DNA of 64,000 nt from Paenibacillus artemisiicola (GCF_017652985.1 NZ_JAGGDJ010000002.1:124001-188000); one strand, 5' to 3'; counted from the stretch's first letter, positions 1 to 9,099 are shown. Program-made: numbers and translations. The notes: generated from the letters alone by a model not told the origin.

Positions 1-267
1 GAGCACGTACAGGCGGGGTTCCGCGCGGTTGACGATCCCCTCCAGCGTCGTCAGCATGATTTTGGCGTCGCCCGGCAGATCGTAAATGTCGGCGACTTCG
101 AGCTGCTTGACCTTGGCGAAGCTCGGAAGCGCCTGATCGGCCGGCCAGGAAATGCCGCTTCCGCCTTTCTGTGCCGTCTGAACGGCGGGGGATTCCGCGG
201 AGGCGCCGACCGTGAAGGTCAGCGTGCACGCCAGCGCGAGTCCCGCGGTCGCAAGTTTTCGCATCAT
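1..267 (-). CDS. Secreted GxGYxYP-like protein, N-terminal fragment
   Basis: The gene runs off the left edge; 89 codons are visible. It starts at the ATG at 267, nine bases after a GAGGTG ribosome site. Residues 1-25 form a signal peptide (MMRKL, hydrophobic core, GASA cleavage region). The mature part contains TTLEGIVNR followed by PRLYV. This resembles the start of the GxGYxYP putative glycoside hydrolase family, where a (L/T)xG(I/L)VNR segment precedes the first strand. The family call is recognition from a short piece and is only moderately sure. It diverges from the GntR-type regulator gene, and its upstream region carries the same AT-rich motif found before that regulator and before the ABC transporter. 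A role in extracellular carbohydrate handling is therefore inferred. Confidence 0.6.
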   Translation of the reverse strand, partial: MMRKLATAGLALACTLTFTVGASAESPAVQTAQKGGSGISWPADQALPSFAKVKQLEVADIYDLPGDAKIMLTTLEGIVNRAEPRLYVL

Positions 268-641
268 GAATTGGTACACCTCATCCTCGTCGATTTGGTT
301 GAACTTGGAATCATGCCCTTCCTCTTGCTCCTCGCCGGAGGGCTTCGTTCGCCAGCCCCGATATCCGGCTTATGCTTCGCGTTCACCTCCGAAGAAGCTT
401 CGACTGAACCAAAGATGGCTTACATGTTGAGTCAATTTATATTTAATATATTGTATATGTACTTACAATACTTTCGACAAAAGTTCTTACAAATTCCTAT
501 CAGAGTCTGTGCGAGATTGGGTCGAAAGGTGCAGAACGATCCTGTAAAAAAGGCGAGTAGGCGCAAAGAATCACCCTTGCGTACCCGCAAACAAAAATAT
601 ATTATATATACTAATATGATACCGAAGATTGGTGATATGGA
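268..641. promoter_or_regulatory. Divergent intergenic region with operator-like AT palindromes
   Basis: No gene is supported here. Rightward, a promoter TTGCGT (577-582), 17-bp spacer, TATTAT (600-605) precedes the GntR-type gene. Its -10 lies inside the palindromic run ATATATTATATAT. Leftward, the motif AATATATTAAATATA (minus strand, about 441-455) lies before the secreted-protein gene. The same core recurs before the ABC transporter. Overlap with the -10 suggests autorepression by the GntR-type protein (inference). Confidence 0.5.
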
Positions 642-1808
642 ATGAGTACAGCCGACCGAGTGCCGTTATACCAGAAAATCCAGGATTACATCCGCGACTT
701 GATCGAATCGGAAGGGCTGAAGGAAGGCGACCGCATTCCGACGGAGAAAGAACTGATGGAACGCTTCAACGTCAGCAAAATCACGGTCGTGAACGCGCTG
801 TCGGGCCTCGCGAACGAGAAGGTCATCTCGCGCGTGCCGGGCCGCGGCAGCTTCGTCAGCGGCAGGGCCAAGGACGCCGCGGCGGATTCGCACGGGACCT
901 CGCCGGCGTTCGGCCACGGCGCTCCCGACGGGGGCGAGGCGGGCAAGCGCCAAGGCGTCATCGGCCTCGTCATGCCGTCGATTTACGACTTTTTCGCCAT
1001 CCGCCTCGTGGAAGGCATTCGCAAAACGCTGGAGGAACGGGGATTCCGGTGCATCATCCTCCTGTCGGGCGGCGAGCTGCAGAAGGAGATCGAGGCGATC
1101 CAGACGCTCAAGGACATCGGGGTGGAGGGGCTGCTGATCTTCCCGGTGGACGAAGAGCGCTATAACGACGAGATTCTCGCGATGAAATTTTCCGGCTTCC
1201 CGTTCGTCCTGATCGACCGCTTCCTGCCCGGCGTGGAGACGAACTACATCGCTTCGGACGGCCGAATGGGCGCGGGGCTCGCCGTGGAGCACCTGTGGGA
1301 GCTGGGGCACCGCGAAATCGCGATCTGCTCCGATTCCCCGCTGCAGACGATCACGGTGCAGGAACGGATCGAAGGCTACATGAACGCGCTGAAGAACAAA
1401 GGGGCGCTGATCAACCCCGCCCACATGATCACGGATTTCCGTATGGACGAAGGGGACGAGACCGAGCGCCATCCGCTGTACCGGTACATCCGCAACCGGA
1501 TGGCGACGGCGTACGTCACGCTGAACGGCAGGCTCGGCGTCGAGATCTACCGGATGGCCCGCCAGGCCGGCCTGAACGTGCCGGGCGACGTATCCATCGT
1601 CAGCTTCGACGACCCGACCTCCGTGGTGGAGGACTTCAGCCTCTTCACGCACGTCAAGCAGTTCGAGCAAGACATGGGCTGCCGCGCGGCGGAAATGCTG
1701 CTGCAGATCATCGAGCGGGGCAGCGGCAGAGGGTTCAAGTACATGAAGACGCTCATCGAACCCGAGCTGGTCGTGCGCCAAACGTCCGGCCCGCCCCGTC
1801 AGGCGTAA
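642..1808 (+). CDS. GntR-family regulator with LacI-type sugar-binding domain (AraR-like)
   Basis: 388 aa transcription factor. Residues 8-75 are a GntR winged helix (PLYQKIQDYIRDLI, PTEKELMERFNVS, RVPGRGSFV). From about residue 105 a LacI/ribose-binding-protein fold follows, with characteristic stretches LVMPSIYDFF, GLLIFPVDEE, FVLIDR and SIVSFDDP. This is the AraR architecture, in which a sugar bound to the C-terminal domain releases the repressor from DNA. It sits directly upstream of a carbohydrate ABC transporter and diverges from a secreted-protein gene. AT-rich operator candidates lie on all three promoters. The ligand cannot be read from the sequence. Confidence 0.9.
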   Translation: MSTADRVPLYQKIQDYIRDLIESEGLKEGDRIPTEKELMERFNVSKITVVNALSGLANEKVISRVPGRGSFVSGRAKDAAADSHGTSPAFGHGAPDGGEAGKRQGVIGLVMPSIYDFFAIRLVEGIRKTLEERGFRCIILLSGGELQKEIEAIQTLKDIGVEGLLIFPVDEERYNDEILAMKFSGFPFVLIDRFLPGVETNYIASDGRMGAGLAVEHLWELGHREIAICSDSPLQTITVQERIEGYMNALKNKGALINPAHMITDFRMDEGDETERHPLYRYIRNRMATAYVTLNGRLGVEIYRMARQAGLNVPGDVSIVSFDDPTSVVEDFSLFTHVKQFEQDMGCRAAEMLLQIIERGSGRGFKYMKTLIEPELVVRQTSGPPRQA

Positions 1809-1828
1809 CCGCCGCCCCATGTTGTCCC

Positions 1829-1866
1829 AAACCGGCTTCCGGCTTCCCCGGAAGCCGGTTTTTTTG
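1829..1866 (+). terminator. Intrinsic terminator after the GntR-type gene
   Basis: An 11-bp stem (1830-1840 paired with 1850-1860) is followed by seven T residues. It separates the regulator from the transporter operon, which then needs its own promoter. Confidence 0.85.
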
Positions 1867-1932
1867 CGTTCCGCCCCGGTCTGCCGCCCGTTGGCCGCCC
1901 GTTGGCCGTACTTCCGATGAACCTAGAAAAAA

Positions 1933-1996
1933 TTGCCGCTAAGAATTTAATAAAAATATATTGAATATATATAATATTTAATATATATTATTGGTG
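1933..1996 (+). promoter_or_regulatory. Promoter and double operator of the sugar ABC operon
   Basis: TTGCCG (1933-1938), an 18-bp spacer and TATATT (1957-1962) form a plausible sigma-A promoter. The motif AATATATTGAATATA overlaps the -10. An inverted copy (ATATATTAAATATTA on the minus strand) follows at about 1974-1990. The same motif lies before the GntR-type gene and the divergent secreted-protein gene. It is the likely operator of the GntR-type protein (inference). Confidence 0.5.
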
Positions 1997-2076
1997 AGAT
2001 GAAGGAAGGATATGGATGCCTCGCTCGGCGGGCATCGGGCAAGACGGGTTTACTTAGTTGAAAGGGGACATACGAC

Positions 2077-2994
2077 ATGACTGGATCCTTGCTTTGGAAA
2101 CGCATTTGGCGGCACAAGCTCTTCTATCTGTTCATGCTGCCGGGTATCGTCTGGTTTTTCTTGTTTTCTTACGTGCCGCTGTACGGCATTCAAGTCGCGT
2201 TCCGGGATTTCCAGTTCTCCGGCGGTTTCAGCGGGAGCCCCTGGGCGGGCCTGAAATATTTCCATCAATTCTTCGACTACTACCAATCGAGCAAGCTGAT
2301 CCGCAACACGATCCTGATCAGCGCGATGAAGCTGTGCATCGGCTTCGTAATGCCGATCCTCCTCGCGATCCTGCTGAACGAGGTTCGCAACGTCAAATTC
2401 AAGAAAACCGTGCAAACGCTTTCGTATCTGCCGTACTTCGTCTCCTGGGTCGTTGTCGTGACGCTGATCCAGCGGCTGTTCGCCCAGTACGGAGGCCCGG
2501 TCAACAACGCGCTCGAAGCGCTCGGCCTGGTGCATGACCCGATTCAATTCATGAATAACACGAACTGGTTCTACCAAATGATCCTCGGCTCCGACGTGTG
2601 GAAGAACATCGGCTGGAACTCCATCATCTACATCGCGGCCATCGCGGGCATCGACCCGCAGCTGTACGAAGCCGCGAAGATCGACGGGGCCGGCCGATAT
2701 AAGCAGATCTGGCACATCACGCTGCCGGGCATCCGCAACATCGCCGTCATTCTGTTCATTCTCGCCACCGGCAGCCTGATGAGCGCCGGCTACGAGCAGC
2801 TGCTCCTGCTGAACGGACCGGCGACCGCCGCGATCGGAAGCGTGCTCGACGTGCACGTCATCAACGCGGGCATCAACGAAGGCCGGCTCAGCTACGCGGC
2901 CGCGGTCGGGCTGTTCCAAAGCATCATCGCGCTCATCTTGATTTTGACGGTCAACAAGGTGGCCCGCAAAGTGAGTGACGTATCCCTTTTCTAA
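2077..2994 (+). CDS. Carbohydrate ABC transporter permease (LplB/YteP-like)
   Basis: 305 aa inner-membrane permease with six predicted helices. It begins with the conserved cytoplasmic start and first helix (HKLFYLFMLPGIVWFF, VPLYGIQVAFRDF) of LplB/YteP proteins. The ATPase-contacting EAA loop is EAAKIDGAGRYKQIWHITLP, residues about 205-224. AAAGGGG lies 14 bases before the ATG. It is the first gene of an operon with a second permease and a solute-binding lipoprotein. No ATPase gene is present; transporters of this type often share a multi-sugar MsmX-like ATPase encoded elsewhere (established for the family, inferred here). Confidence 0.93.
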   Translation: MTGSLLWKRIWRHKLFYLFMLPGIVWFFLFSYVPLYGIQVAFRDFQFSGGFSGSPWAGLKYFHQFFDYYQSSKLIRNTILISAMKLCIGFVMPILLAILLNEVRNVKFKKTVQTLSYLPYFVSWVVVVTLIQRLFAQYGGPVNNALEALGLVHDPIQFMNNTNWFYQMILGSDVWKNIGWNSIIYIAAIAGIDPQLYEAAKIDGAGRYKQIWHITLPGIRNIAVILFILATGSLMSAGYEQLLLLNGPATAAIGSVLDVHVINAGINEGRLSYAAAVGLFQSIIALILILTVNKVARKVSDVSLF

Positions 2995-3018
2995 CGAGCA
3001 GGAAGGAGCGAACCGGAC

Positions 3019-3915
3019 ATGAAGAAGCGGCAATTCTCGCCATTCGATATTTTGAATTACATTATTCTCGCCATTCTCGGATTTTCCATGGTGTATCCGT
3101 TCATTTACATTCTGGTCTACTCATTGAACGACGGGAAGGACTCCATGATGGGAGCGCTCTACTTCTTCCCTCGCAAATTCACGTTCGACAACTACGGGCA
3201 GGTGTTCGATAACCCGAAAATCTGGGCCGCCTACAAAATCACCTTGGCCCGGACGCTGCTCGGCACGTTCCTCTCGGTATTCCTGTGTACGCTGATGGCG
3301 TACGCGCTGTCGAAGAAATCGCTGCCCGGCCGGACGTTCTTCACCTTCTACATCTTCCTGCCGACGATCTTCAGCGCGGGCTTCATCCCGTACTTCATCA
3401 CGCTGCAGAAGCTGCACCTCATCAACACGTTCTGGGTGTACGTCATTCCGTCGCTGTTCAGCTTCATGCACATCGTCATCATCCGGACGTTCCTGCAGGG
3501 CATTCCCGAGGAACTCGAGGAATCCGCGCGCATCGACGGCTACGGCGACTTCCAAATCTTCGCCCGCATCATCCTGCCGCTCTCGGGGCCGGTGCTCGCG
3601 ACGATCGGGCTCTTCGTCGGGGTCGCGCATTGGAACGACTGGTTCACCGGTGCCTATTACGTGTCGAACAAGGATCTCATCCCCGTCCAGACGCTGCTGC
3701 AGCAAATGCTGACGGAAGCGGAAGCGCTGTCGAATTCGATGCAGCAAGCCGCCCAGAACGGCGGTCAGACGATCAACGTCAACGTGTCGGGCTCGACGCC
3801 GGAATCGCTGCGCATGGCGCTGCTCGTCATCGCGGTCTTCCCGATCCTGTGCGTGTATCCGTTCCTGCAGCGCTTCTTCGTCAAAGGCGCGATGATCGGC
3901 TCCGTCAAAGGGTAA
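3019..3915 (+). CDS. Carbohydrate ABC transporter permease (LplC/YtcP-like)
   Basis: 298 aa partner permease. It opens with FDILNYIILAILGFSMVYPF and has the EAA loop EESARIDGYGDFQIFARIIL (about residues 171-190). It ends in the KGAMIGSVKG C-terminus typical of YtcP-type permeases. AAGGAG lies 11 bases before the ATG and only 24 bases separate it from the first permease, so both are co-transcribed. It forms the heterodimeric channel with the preceding protein. Confidence 0.94.
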   Translation: MKKRQFSPFDILNYIILAILGFSMVYPFIYILVYSLNDGKDSMMGALYFFPRKFTFDNYGQVFDNPKIWAAYKITLARTLLGTFLSVFLCTLMAYALSKKSLPGRTFFTFYIFLPTIFSAGFIPYFITLQKLHLINTFWVYVIPSLFSFMHIVIIRTFLQGIPEELEESARIDGYGDFQIFARIILPLSGPVLATIGLFVGVAHWNDWFTGAYYVSNKDLIPVQTLLQQMLTEAEALSNSMQQAAQNGGQTINVNVSGSTPESLRMALLVIAVFPILCVYPFLQRFFVKGAMIGSVKG

Positions 3916-4023
3916 GGCGTTCCGGTACGAGGCGGTTCGGGTTCCATCGCAAGGCGTGCCTTCGGATAAACGTTTCGCGAGAAACTTTATCATAGATCAC
4001 TTATTAAAATTGGAGGGGTTCGC

Positions 4024-5712
4024 ATGTGGAAAAAGAAGGGGACGGTCATGTCCTCGGCACTGGCATTGACGCTGCTCGGCAGCCTGCTGGCGGGCTGCAG
4101 CGGCAACGGCAACGGAGGCAATGACGGCAGCGCGGGCAACGGCGGCGATACGGCGGCGAACGGCGATAACGCCGCGGCCGGCAACAAACCCGTCACGGTG
4201 AAAATCCTGCACAACTGGAACGGTTCGTCCGCGGGCGACGTCGACATGACGCCGATCGCCGAGAAGATCAAGGAGAAGACCGGCGTTACGGTGCAGTTCG
4301 ATTATACGAAGGGCAGCGAGGTCGAGAAAGTCAACACGATCTTCGCTACCCAGGATCTGCCCGACATCTACACCGGCCCGGCATGGGGCGGCGAGCTGGA
4401 CGGCATCGTGAAAGCCGCGAAGGAAGACCAGCTGGTCGACCTGGCGCCGTACCTGGACAAATACCCGAACCTCGCGAAAGAGATCGCCAAAGAGAACGTG
4501 CCGCCGGCCCTGTACGACAAAGCGATCGGCGCCTTCGGCGACAAAAAATATTTGCTCTATCAGAACCAGCCGGCAAGCGATCAGGACGCGCTCGATTGGC
4601 TGTACGGCTTCTACGTCCGCAAGGACATCGCTTCCAAGGTCGGCGTCGATCCGCAGTCGGTGAAGACGAAGGACGACCTGTACAACTTCCTGAAGAAAAT
4701 CAAGGACGCGAACCTGCAGGAGAGCGGCCTGCCGGTCATCCCGCTCGGCGGCTTCCACGCCGGCTGGGCCGTCACGATCGGCAGCTCGATGTTCTACGGC
4801 TCCGATTACGTCGACAAGGGCGACGGCACGCTGGAGCATACGTTCATGTCGAAGCAGTACGAGGATTACACGCTCTACTACCGCAAGCTGATCTCGGAAG
4901 GGCTGCTCGATCCCGAGGCGTTCACGCAGACCGACCCGATCGCGAACGAGAAAATCAAGCAGGGCCGCATCGCCGTGCTGGCCGCGCACTACCCGGCCAT
5001 TCTCGACGCGTCCAAGGACTACGTGAAAGCGCATCCGGGCAGCGACTACGTGCCGGTCGGCCCGCTGGAGCGCGCCGGAGCCGAGGCTGACCGTCCGGCC
5101 GACCTCGCCATCCAAGGCAATAACGTCACCGTCATCACGAAGAAGAACAAGAACGTCGACGCTTCGCTCAAGCTGCTCGACTTCCTCGCTTCCGACGAAG
5201 GCTTCAAGCTCGTCCATTACGGCATCGAAGGCGTCGATTACGACATGGTCGACGGCAAGCCGGTCGCGAAGAAGGACGTGTTCGACAAGTTCAACGCCGA
5301 CACGACGGGCAAAGTGAAGAAGAACGAAGGTTTCGGCATCGGCTTCGAGTCGATGACGGGTCTGGACCGCACGGTCACGCTGGGCGGCGACATCTGGGCC
5401 GACCAAGACCGCAAGGCGGCCATGGACAACGCGCGCAAAATCCTTCGCCCGAACGGCATCAGCGTCATCTCCGCCTACAACCCGGGCGACGTGCTGGCGA
5501 AATCGCCGCAATACGAGGCGCTTAAGCCGGCGATGGACCAAATCAGCGACGTATGGCAGCAGGCGATCTTCACGAAGTCCGACGCCGCCGCGATCAAGGT
5601 GCTGAACGAGCTGCGCGATCAAATGAACAAATCGGGTTACGCGGACGCGATGAAGTACGTCAACGAGAACCTGAAAGGCAAAGAAGTCGTCAAGCTGCAA
5701 ATGGCGAACTAA
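4024..5712 (+). CDS. Extracellular solute-binding lipoprotein of the sugar ABC transporter
   Basis: 562 aa. A lipoprotein signal (LTLLGSLLAGC, Cys at about residue 25) is followed by a Gly/Asn-rich linker of about 30 residues. A family 1 extracellular binding fold then follows (VKILHNWNG, IYTGPAWGG, DWLYGFYVRKDIA). Length and motifs match the LipO/YtcQ group, which binds oligosaccharides for LplB/LplC-type permeases. GGAGGGG precedes the ATG. It is the third gene of the operon, 108 bases after the second permease. The sugar is unknown; plant polysaccharide fragments are usual for this group. Confidence 0.93.
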   Translation: MWKKKGTVMSSALALTLLGSLLAGCSGNGNGGNDGSAGNGGDTAANGDNAAAGNKPVTVKILHNWNGSSAGDVDMTPIAEKIKEKTGVTVQFDYTKGSEVEKVNTIFATQDLPDIYTGPAWGGELDGIVKAAKEDQLVDLAPYLDKYPNLAKEIAKENVPPALYDKAIGAFGDKKYLLYQNQPASDQDALDWLYGFYVRKDIASKVGVDPQSVKTKDDLYNFLKKIKDANLQESGLPVIPLGGFHAGWAVTIGSSMFYGSDYVDKGDGTLEHTFMSKQYEDYTLYYRKLISEGLLDPEAFTQTDPIANEKIKQGRIAVLAAHYPAILDASKDYVKAHPGSDYVPVGPLERAGAEADRPADLAIQGNNVTVITKKNKNVDASLKLLDFLASDEGFKLVHYGIEGVDYDMVDGKPVAKKDVFDKFNADTTGKVKKNEGFGIGFESMTGLDRTVTLGGDIWADQDRKAAMDNARKILRPNGISVISAYNPGDVLAKSPQYEALKPAMDQISDVWQQAIFTKSDAAAIKVLNELRDQMNKSGYADAMKYVNENLKGKEVVKLQMAN

Positions 5713-5763
5713 TTCCCGTCCTGCTGACGGCCGTTCCCGAACGGCATCCCACATTCCATGAAT

Positions 5764-5793
5764 CCCGGCCGGCGCAAGCCGGCCGGCTTTATT
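5764..5793 (+). terminator. Possible weak terminator or attenuator
   Basis: A GC-only stem (CCGGCCGG around GCAA, mate CCGGCCGG) is followed by a short TTTATT tract. It may reduce read-through from the binding-protein gene into the downstream enzyme gene, or stabilise the upstream mRNA end. Confidence 0.5.
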
Positions 5794-5810
5794 AAGGAGG
5801 CGTATGCGCC

Positions 5811-7994
5811 GTGAGCCGCAAAGCGAAAGCAAACCCCGAATGGACCGGGTTTCAGGAGTCCCGCCCGTACGGGCCGAACTACGATTTACGCACGGATTTC
5901 GTCATGGTGTACGGAATCGGCGAGGATCTGCCGGAGCGCATCGAAGGCTGGAAGAAAGCGGGCTATACGATTCACTTGATGACGGGCGTGTCCTGGGGCC
6001 AATACCAGGATTACCTGTACAGCCGGTTCGACGGCCGGGACCATTGGGACGAGGCGCAGAAGATTCGCGACGGCTCGCATATGCTGCACGGCAAGGACGT
6101 GCCGTACATGGTGCCGACGATTTCGTTCGCGGAATACCTGGCGACGTATATCAAGAAAGCGATCGACAGCGGCGTCGAGGCGATTCACATGGAAGAGCCG
6201 GAGTTCTGGGCGCAGTCCGGCTACGAAGACGCGTTCAAGCGCGAGTGGCTTAATTACTACGGCGAGGACTGGATCCCGCCGCATAGCTCGCCGGACGCGC
6301 AGTACCGCGCGTCCAAGCTGAAGGCGGCGATGTATTACCGGGCGCTCGACCGGATCTGCAGCCAGATGAAGGAGTACGCGCTCGTCACCCACGGCCGGAC
6401 GGTCCGGTTCTACGTGCCGACGCACAGCCTGATCAACTATACGCAGTGGCGGATCGTCAGCCCCGAGGCGCTGCTCGTCTCCATGCCGGCCTGCGACGGC
6501 TTCATCGCGCAGATCTGGACCGGCACGGCGCGGACGGCCAACGTCTACCGCGGCGTGCGCCGCGAGCGCACGTTCGAGACCGCGTACCTGGAATACGGCG
6601 TCATGCAGGAGCTGACCCGCGGCACGGGCCGGGAGATGTGGTTCCTGCACGATCCGATCGAGGACAATCCCCGCTATACATGGAGCGATTACAAGTTCAA
6701 CTACCGGCAGACCGTCGTCGCCTCGCTGCTGCATCCCGGCGTGAGCCAGTACGAGGTCTGTCCGTGGCCGCGCCGCGTCTTCGAAGGGAAATACCCGACC
6801 CCGGACGGCACGGGCAAGGAAGGCATCCCGGGCGACTACGCGACGGTGCTGCTGACCGTCATGAGCGTGCTGCGGGACATGCATAACCACGAAGAAGCGG
6901 CGGGCGGGACCGAATATACGCGCGGCATCGGCCTGCTGCTGGCCAACTCCGCGATGTACCAGCGCGGCGACGTGCTCGGCGAGGGCGACGAGCGCGCGGC
7001 GTTCAAGTACGACGGCACCGGCTCGCCCGACGAGCTGACGGCGGAGCAGTGCGATCTGCTCGACTGGTCGGCGTTCTACGGCTTGGCGCTGCCGCTCGTG
7101 AAGCGGGGCATCCCGCTGCGGCCGGTGCAGCTCGACAACGTCCTGACGTTCCCGGGCTACCTGGAAGGATACCGCGTGCTGCTGATCAGCTACGAGTTCA
7201 TGAAGCCGGAGCATCCCGGCATTCACCAGGCGCTCGGGCAGTGGGTGCGCGAAGGCGGCGTGCTGATCTACGCCGGCGACGGCAGCGATCCGTTCCACGG
7301 CGTGCAGGAATGGTGGAACCGCGGCGCGGGCAGCCGCACGTACGAACGGCCCGAGGAGCATTTGTTCGAATCGCTGGGGCTCGGCCGCGATCCGGAGGAA
7401 GGCGAGCATGCGGTGGGCGGCGGCGCGGTGATCTTCGTGCGCGTCAACCCCGCGGTTCTGTCCAAGACCGGCAAAGGCGCGGAGCTCGTGGCGAACACGG
7501 TCCGCCGGGCGCTGGCCCTGCGCGGCGAGGCGAAGGACTACTTCGAAAGCGGCGTGCTCCGCATGCAGCGCGGACCGTACGTGATTGCGCAGGCGATGGA
7601 CGAGACGGAAGCGGACGGAGGGTTGACGCTTAACGGCCGGTTCGTGGATCTGTTCGAGGCGGATCTGCCGGTCCTCGAGCGGGTCGAGCTGCGGCCGGGC
7701 GAGAACTGCCTGCTGTACGACCTCGCTCAGGATGCGGCGGCCGGCGGCGAGCCGGCCATCCTGATCAGCGCGTCCCGCGTCCGGGACGAGCGGCGCGAGC
7801 CGGGCCGTTACGAGTTCGTCTCGGAGTCGCCGGCGAGCATGACCGTCAGCACGCGCATCCGCTGCGCGGCGGCGCCGGCGCGGGTAACGGCGGACGGCGC
7901 GGACGCCGCGTTCGCGCACGATCCGGCGTCGGGCACGCTGCTCGTCCGCCATCCGGGACGGCCGGAAGGCGCGGCGATCGCGATCGAATGGTAG
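5811..7994 (+). CDS. Putative glycoside hydrolase, TIM-barrel plus trimerisation-like domain
   Basis: 727 aa, GTG start ten bases after AAGGAGG; no signal peptide, so probably cytoplasmic. The N-terminal half reads like a TIM barrel: YGIGEDLPERIEGWKKAGY, AIHMEEPEFWA (acidic residues at a strand end, candidate catalytic acids) and MWFLHDPIEDNP. Residues about 440-560 resemble the glutamine-amidotransferase-like trimerisation domain of GH42 enzymes (VLLISYEFMKPEHPGIHQAL, GGVLIYAGDGSDPF). The tail is beta-rich. It is placed last in the sugar operon, so it probably breaks down the imported sugar. I cannot assign it to a numbered GH family. Confidence 0.6.
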   Translation: MSRKAKANPEWTGFQESRPYGPNYDLRTDFVMVYGIGEDLPERIEGWKKAGYTIHLMTGVSWGQYQDYLYSRFDGRDHWDEAQKIRDGSHMLHGKDVPYMVPTISFAEYLATYIKKAIDSGVEAIHMEEPEFWAQSGYEDAFKREWLNYYGEDWIPPHSSPDAQYRASKLKAAMYYRALDRICSQMKEYALVTHGRTVRFYVPTHSLINYTQWRIVSPEALLVSMPACDGFIAQIWTGTARTANVYRGVRRERTFETAYLEYGVMQELTRGTGREMWFLHDPIEDNPRYTWSDYKFNYRQTVVASLLHPGVSQYEVCPWPRRVFEGKYPTPDGTGKEGIPGDYATVLLTVMSVLRDMHNHEEAAGGTEYTRGIGLLLANSAMYQRGDVLGEGDERAAFKYDGTGSPDELTAEQCDLLDWSAFYGLALPLVKRGIPLRPVQLDNVLTFPGYLEGYRVLLISYEFMKPEHPGIHQALGQWVREGGVLIYAGDGSDPFHGVQEWWNRGAGSRTYERPEEHLFESLGLGRDPEEGEHAVGGGAVIFVRVNPAVLSKTGKGAELVANTVRRALALRGEAKDYFESGVLRMQRGPYVIAQAMDETEADGGLTLNGRFVDLFEADLPVLERVELRPGENCLLYDLAQDAAAGGEPAILISASRVRDERREPGRYEFVSESPASMTVSTRIRCAAAPARVTADGADAAFAHDPASGTLLVRHPGRPEGAAIAIEW

Positions 7995-8037
7995 ACCGCG
8001 GGCCGGAATCGCGGCTCTACTAGACGCAGGCACGAGG

Positions 8038-8068
8038 AGAAGCGGCCGGGAACCCCCGGCCGCTTCTT
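8038..8068 (+). terminator. Intrinsic terminator of the sugar operon
   Basis: Perfect 12-bp inverted repeat GAAGCGGCCGGG / CCCGGCCGCTTC with a short loop, followed by a T/C-rich tract. Confidence 0.75.
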
Positions 8069-8078
8069 CGTCGTTTCG

Positions 8079-8130
8079 CCCCGCGAACCGGCCCCGCGAA
8101 CCGGCCCCGCGAACCGGCCCCGCGAACCGG
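8079..8130. repeat. 13-bp tandem repeat, four perfect copies
   Basis: CCCCGCGAACCGG is repeated four times without a mismatch and is followed by a degenerate partial copy. It is intergenic, immediately after a terminator. Confidence 0.95.
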
Positions 8131-8313
8131 CTCCGCCGGCGAGCGCGCGTCCCTCGCGGACGAGCGCGCTTTCGCGCAGGCTTTTAAACCCGGGAAGAAA
8201 TGGGCATAGTGGTAGCAATGCGTGTCATCGAAGCGCGCCTTGCTGCGAGCGGCTATCGGATCAGCGGGGCGCGCGGCAGCCAGAAGCGCCACGAGAAGGA
8301 GATTGCGATCGAC

Positions 8314-9099
8314 TTGAGCTCCCTGCACCCATCCCGCCCGGCACGCAGACAACAAGCTTTGCTCAGCCAGGACGGACTCAGCAGCCTGCGCTGGCAGGAC
8401 CCGAGAATCATCGCGTGGTGGTCGGTCGCCTTTCCCGGTTTCGGCCACTTCCTGCTTCACCAGTTCGTCCGCGGATTTCTGCTGTCGGCCTGGGAAGTCA
8501 TCATTAACACGGCGGCGCACGTGAACGAAGCGATCGTTTACTCGTTCAGCGGCCGGTACGCCCTGGCGGCCGAGGTGCTGGAGCCCAGATGGGTGCTCGC
8601 CTACGCCATCGTCTATTTATTCGCGATTTGGGACAGCTACGTCAAAGCCGTCGAGAATAACAAGCAATTCCATCTGGCCAAGCTGGAGGGCGCCAGGCCG
8701 GCCGTTGCGGTGATCAAGCCGTGGACGATCGCGTCGCTCAGCCCGAAGCGGCCGGCCGCCGCCATGTTTTGCTCCATGTTTTTCCCGGGGCTCGGGCAGC
8801 TGTACAACAACCGGCTCGGACTCGGTTTCTACGGCGTGTTCTGGTGGTTCGTCTATCTGACGATGTCGCGCTCCCACGAAGCGTTCCTGCTGCTGCTGAA
8901 CGGACGGTTGAAGGAGGCGACGGCCGCGCTCGATCCGCAGTGGCTGCTCTTCATGCCCTCCGTGATCGGGGGCGCCATGTACGACGCCTACATGACGGCG
9001 CGCGACCACAACCGGCTGTTCCGGCTGGAGCAGGCGTGCTATTTCGCGGAACGCTATCCCCCTTTTCCGCTGCGGCTCTTCGGAAGGGAGAAGGAGTAA
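8314..9099 (+). CDS. Membrane protein with two PGFGH/PGLGQ repeats, unknown function
   Basis: 261 aa from the TTG at 8314, chosen because AAGGAG lies 12 bases upstream; an ATG at 8200 is the alternative. Two similar halves are visible. Each has a helix-entry motif, AFPGFGHFLLHQFVRGF near residue 45 and FFPGLGQLYNNRLGLGF near residue 155, followed by hydrophobic segments. Each half ends in a DAY or DSY motif (WDSYVKA, YDAYMTARDHNRLF). The P-G-x-G-[HQ] turn with following Tyr/Phe is reminiscent of TM2-like domains. No function is assigned. It overlaps no gene and is translated four bases before the next membrane protein, suggesting a two-gene operon. Confidence 0.7.
   Translation: MSSLHPSRPARRQQALLSQDGLSSLRWQDPRIIAWWSVAFPGFGHFLLHQFVRGFLLSAWEVIINTAAHVNEAIVYSFSGRYALAAEVLEPRWVLAYAIVYLFAIWDSYVKAVENNKQFHLAKLEGARPAVAVIKPWTIASLSPKRPAAAMFCSMFFPGLGQLYNNRLGLGFYGVFWWFVYLTMSRSHEAFLLLLNGRLKEATAALDPQWLLFMPSVIGGAMYDAYMTARDHNRLFRLEQACYFAERYPPFPLRLFGREKE

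Larger units (their letters stand above)
7995..8313. other. Gene-poor spacer with terminator and tandem repeat
   Basis: No confident gene. It holds a terminator at 8038-8068, a 13-bp tandem repeat at 8079-8130 and the leader of the next membrane-protein gene. An in-frame ATG at 8200 would extend that gene by 38 residues. It lacks a good ribosome site, so the spacer is taken as untranslated. Confidence 0.5.

Noticed and set aside
5886..8033. 715-codon minus-strand frame opposite the glycosidase-like gene
   Set aside because: Same GC-driven antisense effect; no start signal, Arg/Ala/His-biased composition.
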